Shown here: positions 34,440-37,332 of the stretch, piece after piece
Layout: the number at the start of each line of letters is the position of its first letter
Position numbering within the stretch: position 1 is the stretch's first letter
Assembly (NCBI GenBank): GCA_905201285.1
Contig: CAJKNM010000010.1
Coordinates: 1 to 37,332 of the forward strand
Source: an uncultured Eubacteriales bacterium
GTDB lineage: Bacteria; Bacillota; Clostridia; Monoglobales; Monoglobaceae
Direction of reading: 5' to 3'
Length of the DNA: 37,332 bases
Notes under the pieces: generated by a model
What the model saw: the letters and a program-made list of their open reading frames with translations, nothing else
Database searches by the model: none
Told to the model about the DNA's origin: nothing
Made by a program: the position numbers and the translations under genes

Positions 34440-36611
34440 TTGAGAGAATTAACAATAACATCAAATAAGTTTAATAAAGACGATATTCCGCATAACGGGA
34501 ATAAATTCCTGACGGGAAACGGCTACTTCGGCGTTCGCGGAACGCTTGAGGAATATGACAAGAATAATATGTGTGCGATTAACCTCGCCGGAATTTATGA
34601 CAGAGTGGGTGATTCGTGGCGGGAGTCGGTAAACGCACCGAATCCGCTTTTTACTTATATTCTAATAGACGGCGTAAAGTATTCGGTCTTGGAGGCTGAG
34701 CCGGCCGAGCATACACAGACGCTAGATATAAACCGCGGAATCCATACCCGCCAAACGGTATGGAAGACCCAAAAGGGAAGTATAACCGTTGAGTGCGAAC
34801 GCTTCGCATCAATGGCAAGCCAGCATTTTATGGGTATGAAATACACAGTTTCCACCGACTTTGTATGTGACGTTGAGGTTGTAACGGGGATTGACGGTGA
34901 TGTTTGGGATATAAACGGCCCGCACTTTAAAGAGGTGAAGATAGAAAATTCGGACGGAATTAAATCGGTGACGGGAATCACGGGCGAAAAAGGAATCTCG
35001 GTCAGAACCGAGGAATACATAAAAATCGATTTTGACGCGGAACGCGAAAAAAAGCTTTATGATAAATTTGCGCTTGAGCATATATGCTTTACCGCTGAGC
35101 CATCAAAGAAATATTCAATAGAAAAGGTTGCGGCGGTATCGACCACGGCGGATGAGAACAAGCTGACCGAAAGCGCCGCAAATATAGACTATTCCACGCT
35201 TAAGACCGCGCATATAAAGGCGTGGGAGAAGATATGGGATATGTCATATGTGGAGATAGACGGCGATGATGAAGCCGAGCTTTCGCTTAACTATTCGATA
35301 TACCACTTAAACTGTATTGCGCCGAGAAATATGAAAAGTATGTCAATCCCCGCGCGCGGCCTTTCGGGTCAGGTGTATAAAGGTGCGGTTTTCTGGGACA
35401 CAGAGATGTTTATGATAGATTACTTTATCTTCAGCGACCCGAGGATAGCGAAAACGCTGATACAGTATAGAATAGATACCCTCGGCGGAGCGAGAACAAA
35501 GGCGAAGGAGTACGGACTAAACGGCGCATATTATGCGTGGGAGAGCCAGGAGGGCGGCTATGAGGCTTGCTCAAACTATAACGTGACGGATATTTTCACA
35601 AACAGACCGATGCGGACGTATTTCAGAGATAAACAGTACCATGTTTCAGCGGCGGTTGTGTATGCAATAATGAAATATATAGACGCAACCGGTGACTATG
35701 GAATTTTGTCGGGCGGAGCGATGGAGGTAGTCATCGAATGTGCAAGAATGTACCGTTCGCTTCTGATAAAGAAAGCGGACAGCCGATTCTATGAGATACT
35801 CGATGTGGTAGGCCCTGACGAATACCACGAGAGGGTCAACAACAACGCGTATACCAACCGAATGGTCAAGTTTGTTTTTGAAACGGCGGTGAGCCTTTCG
35901 GATAAGCTCAAAGAGCTTGATGAAAATTGCTATGATTCACTCAACGAAAAATATGACTTGAATAAGCTTAAAGAGGTGTTCGAGGATTCGGCTGAGAATA
36001 TGCTGATAAAAGAGCCGAACAGCGACGGAATAATTGAACAGTTCGACGGATATTTTAAGCTTGAACATACAAGCGTAGATGAGGTTAGAAGCAGACTTCT
36101 TAACCCAAAGGAATATTGGGGAGGGGCATACGGCGTGGCCGCGGACACACAGGTGCTTAAACAGGCGGATGTTGTGGCTATGCTGAGTATGTTCAAAAAC
36201 GACTATAACAACGACATAATGAAGAAGAACTGGGAGTATTATGAGCCGATAACAGAGCACGGTTCATCACTTTCGGCGTGTATGTATTCGCTTCTTGCCT
36301 GCTATATAGGGAAAACCGAATATGCGTATCCGCTGTTTATAAAGTCAGCGTCAGCAGACCTGAACAAGGGCGGAAAGGAATGGTTCGGAACGCTGTACAT
36401 AGGCGGAACGCACCCTGCGTCAGAGGGCGGAGCGTGGATAGTTGCGATAAAAGGCTTTGCCGGGATTGAAATAACCGACAGCGGTTTAAAATGTACGCCG
36501 AGGCTTCCTGAAGGCTGGACAAAAATGGCGTTTAAGCTTGAATATAAAGACAAGGTTTACAAAATCGAGATAAAGGACGGAAAAGGAAACATAACGGAGG
36601 CAGACAAATGA
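34440..36611 (+). CDS. GH65 disaccharide phosphorylase (maltose/kojibiose/trehalose phosphorylase family)
   Basis: 723 residues from TTG at 34440, which has aacggagg 7 bases upstream; an earlier in-frame GTG at 34407 has no ribosome site. The protein starts RELTITSNKFN and has the family signature GNGYFGVRGTLEEY near residue 25, a central (alpha/alpha)6 barrel with VFWDTEMFM, catalytic acid E461 in GPDEYHE, and phosphate-site regions HGSSLSACMYSLLA and GGTHPASEGGAW. The enzyme is cytoplasmic and splits an alpha-glucoside with inorganic phosphate to beta-glucose-1-phosphate. The overlapping beta-phosphoglucomutase gene fits that product exactly and favours phosphorylase over hydrolase. Which glucoside (maltose, kojibiose, nigerose, trehalose, glucosyl-rhamnose or glucosyl-glycerol) cannot be read from the sequence. 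Confidence 0.92.
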   Translation: MRELTITSNKFNKDDIPHNGNKFLTGNGYFGVRGTLEEYDKNNMCAINLAGIYDRVGDSWRESVNAPNPLFTYILIDGVKYSVLEAEPAEHTQTLDINRGIHTRQTVWKTQKGSITVECERFASMASQHFMGMKYTVSTDFVCDVEVVTGIDGDVWDINGPHFKEVKIENSDGIKSVTGITGEKGISVRTEEYIKIDFDAEREKKLYDKFALEHICFTAEPSKKYSIEKVAAVSTTADENKLTESAANIDYSTLKTAHIKAWEKIWDMSYVEIDGDDEAELSLNYSIYHLNCIAPRNMKSMSIPARGLSGQVYKGAVFWDTEMFMIDYFIFSDPRIAKTLIQYRIDTLGGARTKAKEYGLNGAYYAWESQEGGYEACSNYNVTDIFTNRPMRTYFRDKQYHVSAAVVYAIMKYIDATGDYGILSGGAMEVVIECARMYRSLLIKKADSRFYEILDVVGPDEYHERVNNNAYTNRMVKFVFETAVSLSDKLKELDENCYDSLNEKYDLNKLKEVFEDSAENMLIKEPNSDGIIEQFDGYFKLEHTSVDEVRSRLLNPKEYWGGAYGVAADTQVLKQADVVAMLSMFKNDYNNDIMKKNWEYYEPITEHGSSLSACMYSLLACYIGKTEYAYPLFIKSASADLNKGGKEWFGTLYIGGTHPASEGGAWIVAIKGFAGIEITDSGLKCTPRLPEGWTKMAFKLEYKDKVYKIEIKDGKGNITEADK

Positions 36612-37228
36612 TAAAAGCGGTAATATTTGATTTGGACGGAGTGATAGTGTCGACGGATGACTGTCATTTTCGGGCATGGAAGAGAATGGCGGACGAGGAG
36701 GGAATATACTTCGACCGCGAGATAAACAACAGACTCCGCGGAGTGAGCCGAATGGCGAGCCTTGATATTGTGCTTGAAAGGGCAAAGAGAGAATATTCCG
36801 AAAGAGAGAAGCAGGAGCTTGCGGAGCGAAAGAATGAATATTATAAAGAGCTTATCTGTGAGCTTATGCCCGACGATATTTTGCCGGGAGTTATGGATAA
36901 GCTGGAGAATCTTAAAGAAAACGGGATAAAGATTGCCATAGGCTCGTCAAGCAAGAACACGCCGATAATACTGAAACAGATAGGACTTGACGGTTATTTT
37001 GACGCGGTGTCGGACGGGAACAATATCACACATTCAAAGCCCGACCCGGAGGTGTTCCTAAAGGCGGCGGAGATGCTGAATATTCCGCCGGAGGATTGTA
37101 TGATAGTCGAGGATGCGGACGCAGGGATAGAGGCCGGTAAAAGAGCCGGAATGAAAACCCTCGCCGTACAGGGCGCAAAGGGCGCGGATTTTTCAGCGGA
37201 AAACTTAGAAAAATGCGACTTGATTTAA
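36608..37228 (+). CDS. pgmB: Beta-phosphoglucomutase (HAD superfamily)
   Basis: 206 residues, slightly short of the usual 215-225. HAD motif I is FDLDGVIVST with nucleophile D8 and acid/base D10. The cap has HFRAWKRMADEEG and LRGVSR (substrate-phosphate arginine). Motif II is IGSSSKN, motif III SKPDPEVF, and motif IV VEDADAGIEAG for magnesium. This pattern closely follows the Lactococcus enzyme family. It converts beta-glucose-1-phosphate, made by the GH65 phosphorylase, to glucose-6-phosphate for glycolysis. Its ATG overlaps the GH65 stop (ATGA) and its ggagg site lies inside that gene, so the two are translationally coupled. Confidence 0.93.
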   Translation: MIKAVIFDLDGVIVSTDDCHFRAWKRMADEEGIYFDREINNRLRGVSRMASLDIVLERAKREYSEREKQELAERKNEYYKELICELMPDDILPGVMDKLENLKENGIKIAIGSSSKNTPIILKQIGLDGYFDAVSDGNNITHSKPDPEVFLKAAEMLNIPPEDCMIVEDADAGIEAGKRAGMKTLAVQGAKGADFSAENLEKCDLI

Positions 37229-37298
37229 AAAAGAGAGATGACTTTATCATTTCGGACAGATATATAATTTATAAAATTGGATTGAAAGAGGCTATAAA

Positions 37299-37332
37299 AT
37301 GAAAAACGGTGAAATATGGCAGGATGTAAAAG
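37299..37332 (+). CDS. Start of a further gene (partial), possibly GH43-like
   Basis: ATG at 37299 has a moderate site, aaagagg, about 7 bases upstream and an AT-rich region containing TATAAT (37263-37268) before it. Only MKNGEIWQDVK is visible before the window ends. This resembles the opening 'W-x-D-x-x-G' strand of some GH43-type hydrolases, but eleven residues are not enough to assign a family. It continues the direction of the phosphorylase genes. Confidence 0.45.
   Translation, partial: MKNGEIWQDVK

Noticed and set aside
36302..36785. Several overlapping minus-strand open frames across GH65 and pgmB
   Set aside because: They are antisense to well-supported genes, have no ribosome sites or recognisable domains, and reflect codon bias of the real frames.

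Overview
The window looks like a polysaccharide- or glycoconjugate-degradation locus from a Gram-positive member of the Clostridia, probably an uncultured gut or rumen type. The reasons are strong AGGAGG-type ribosome binding sites, moderately low GC, a YesM/YesN-style two-component pair, a CUT1 ABC transporter encoded without its own ATPase, S-layer-homology (SLH) proteins, and long secreted multidomain proteins. No RNA genes, insertion sequences, phage genes or CRISPR arrays were seen. No stretch over 300 bases lacks a gene.

Layout: (1) 1-283 is the 5' part of a minus-strand NfeD-family membrane protein with its own promoter. (2) 448-4654 is the regulatory block: a remnant of a sensor kinase lacking its catalytic core, a YesN-type AraC response regulator and a complete YesM-type histidine kinase, closed by a good terminator. 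(3) 4742-23114 is a long same-strand gene run: solute-binding lipoprotein, two permeases, a 1175-aa clan GH-A-like hydrolase ending in a CBM9-like module, a jelly-roll protein, a second GH-A-like hydrolase of 1329 aa, and three SLH proteins in a row. (4) 23119-34379 begins with a second promoter: a double jelly-roll protein, three tandem paralogous SGNH (GDSL) esterases with carbohydrate-binding-like modules, a cytoplasmic Asp-box beta-propeller and an EamA-type exporter. (5) 34440-37332 holds a GH65 phosphorylase, beta-phosphoglucomutase and the first codons of another gene.

Working model (inference): the surface GH-A enzymes and SGNH esterases trim and deacylate a complex glycan held near the cell by SLH and jelly-roll proteins. 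The CUT1 transporter, using a shared ATPase encoded elsewhere, imports oligosaccharides. In the cytoplasm the propeller enzyme, GH65 phosphorylase and beta-phosphoglucomutase finish degradation to glucose-6-phosphate. The two-component system senses the substrate.

The most informative observation is that the promoters at about 4742-4826 and 23119-23203 share a spaced set of near-identical sequence blocks, including both sides of the -35 and -10. This ties the transporter/GH operon and the esterase operon into one regulon, probably under the adjacent YesN-type regulator. No cohesin or dockerin is visible, so any surface assembly would be of a different, SLH-based kind.
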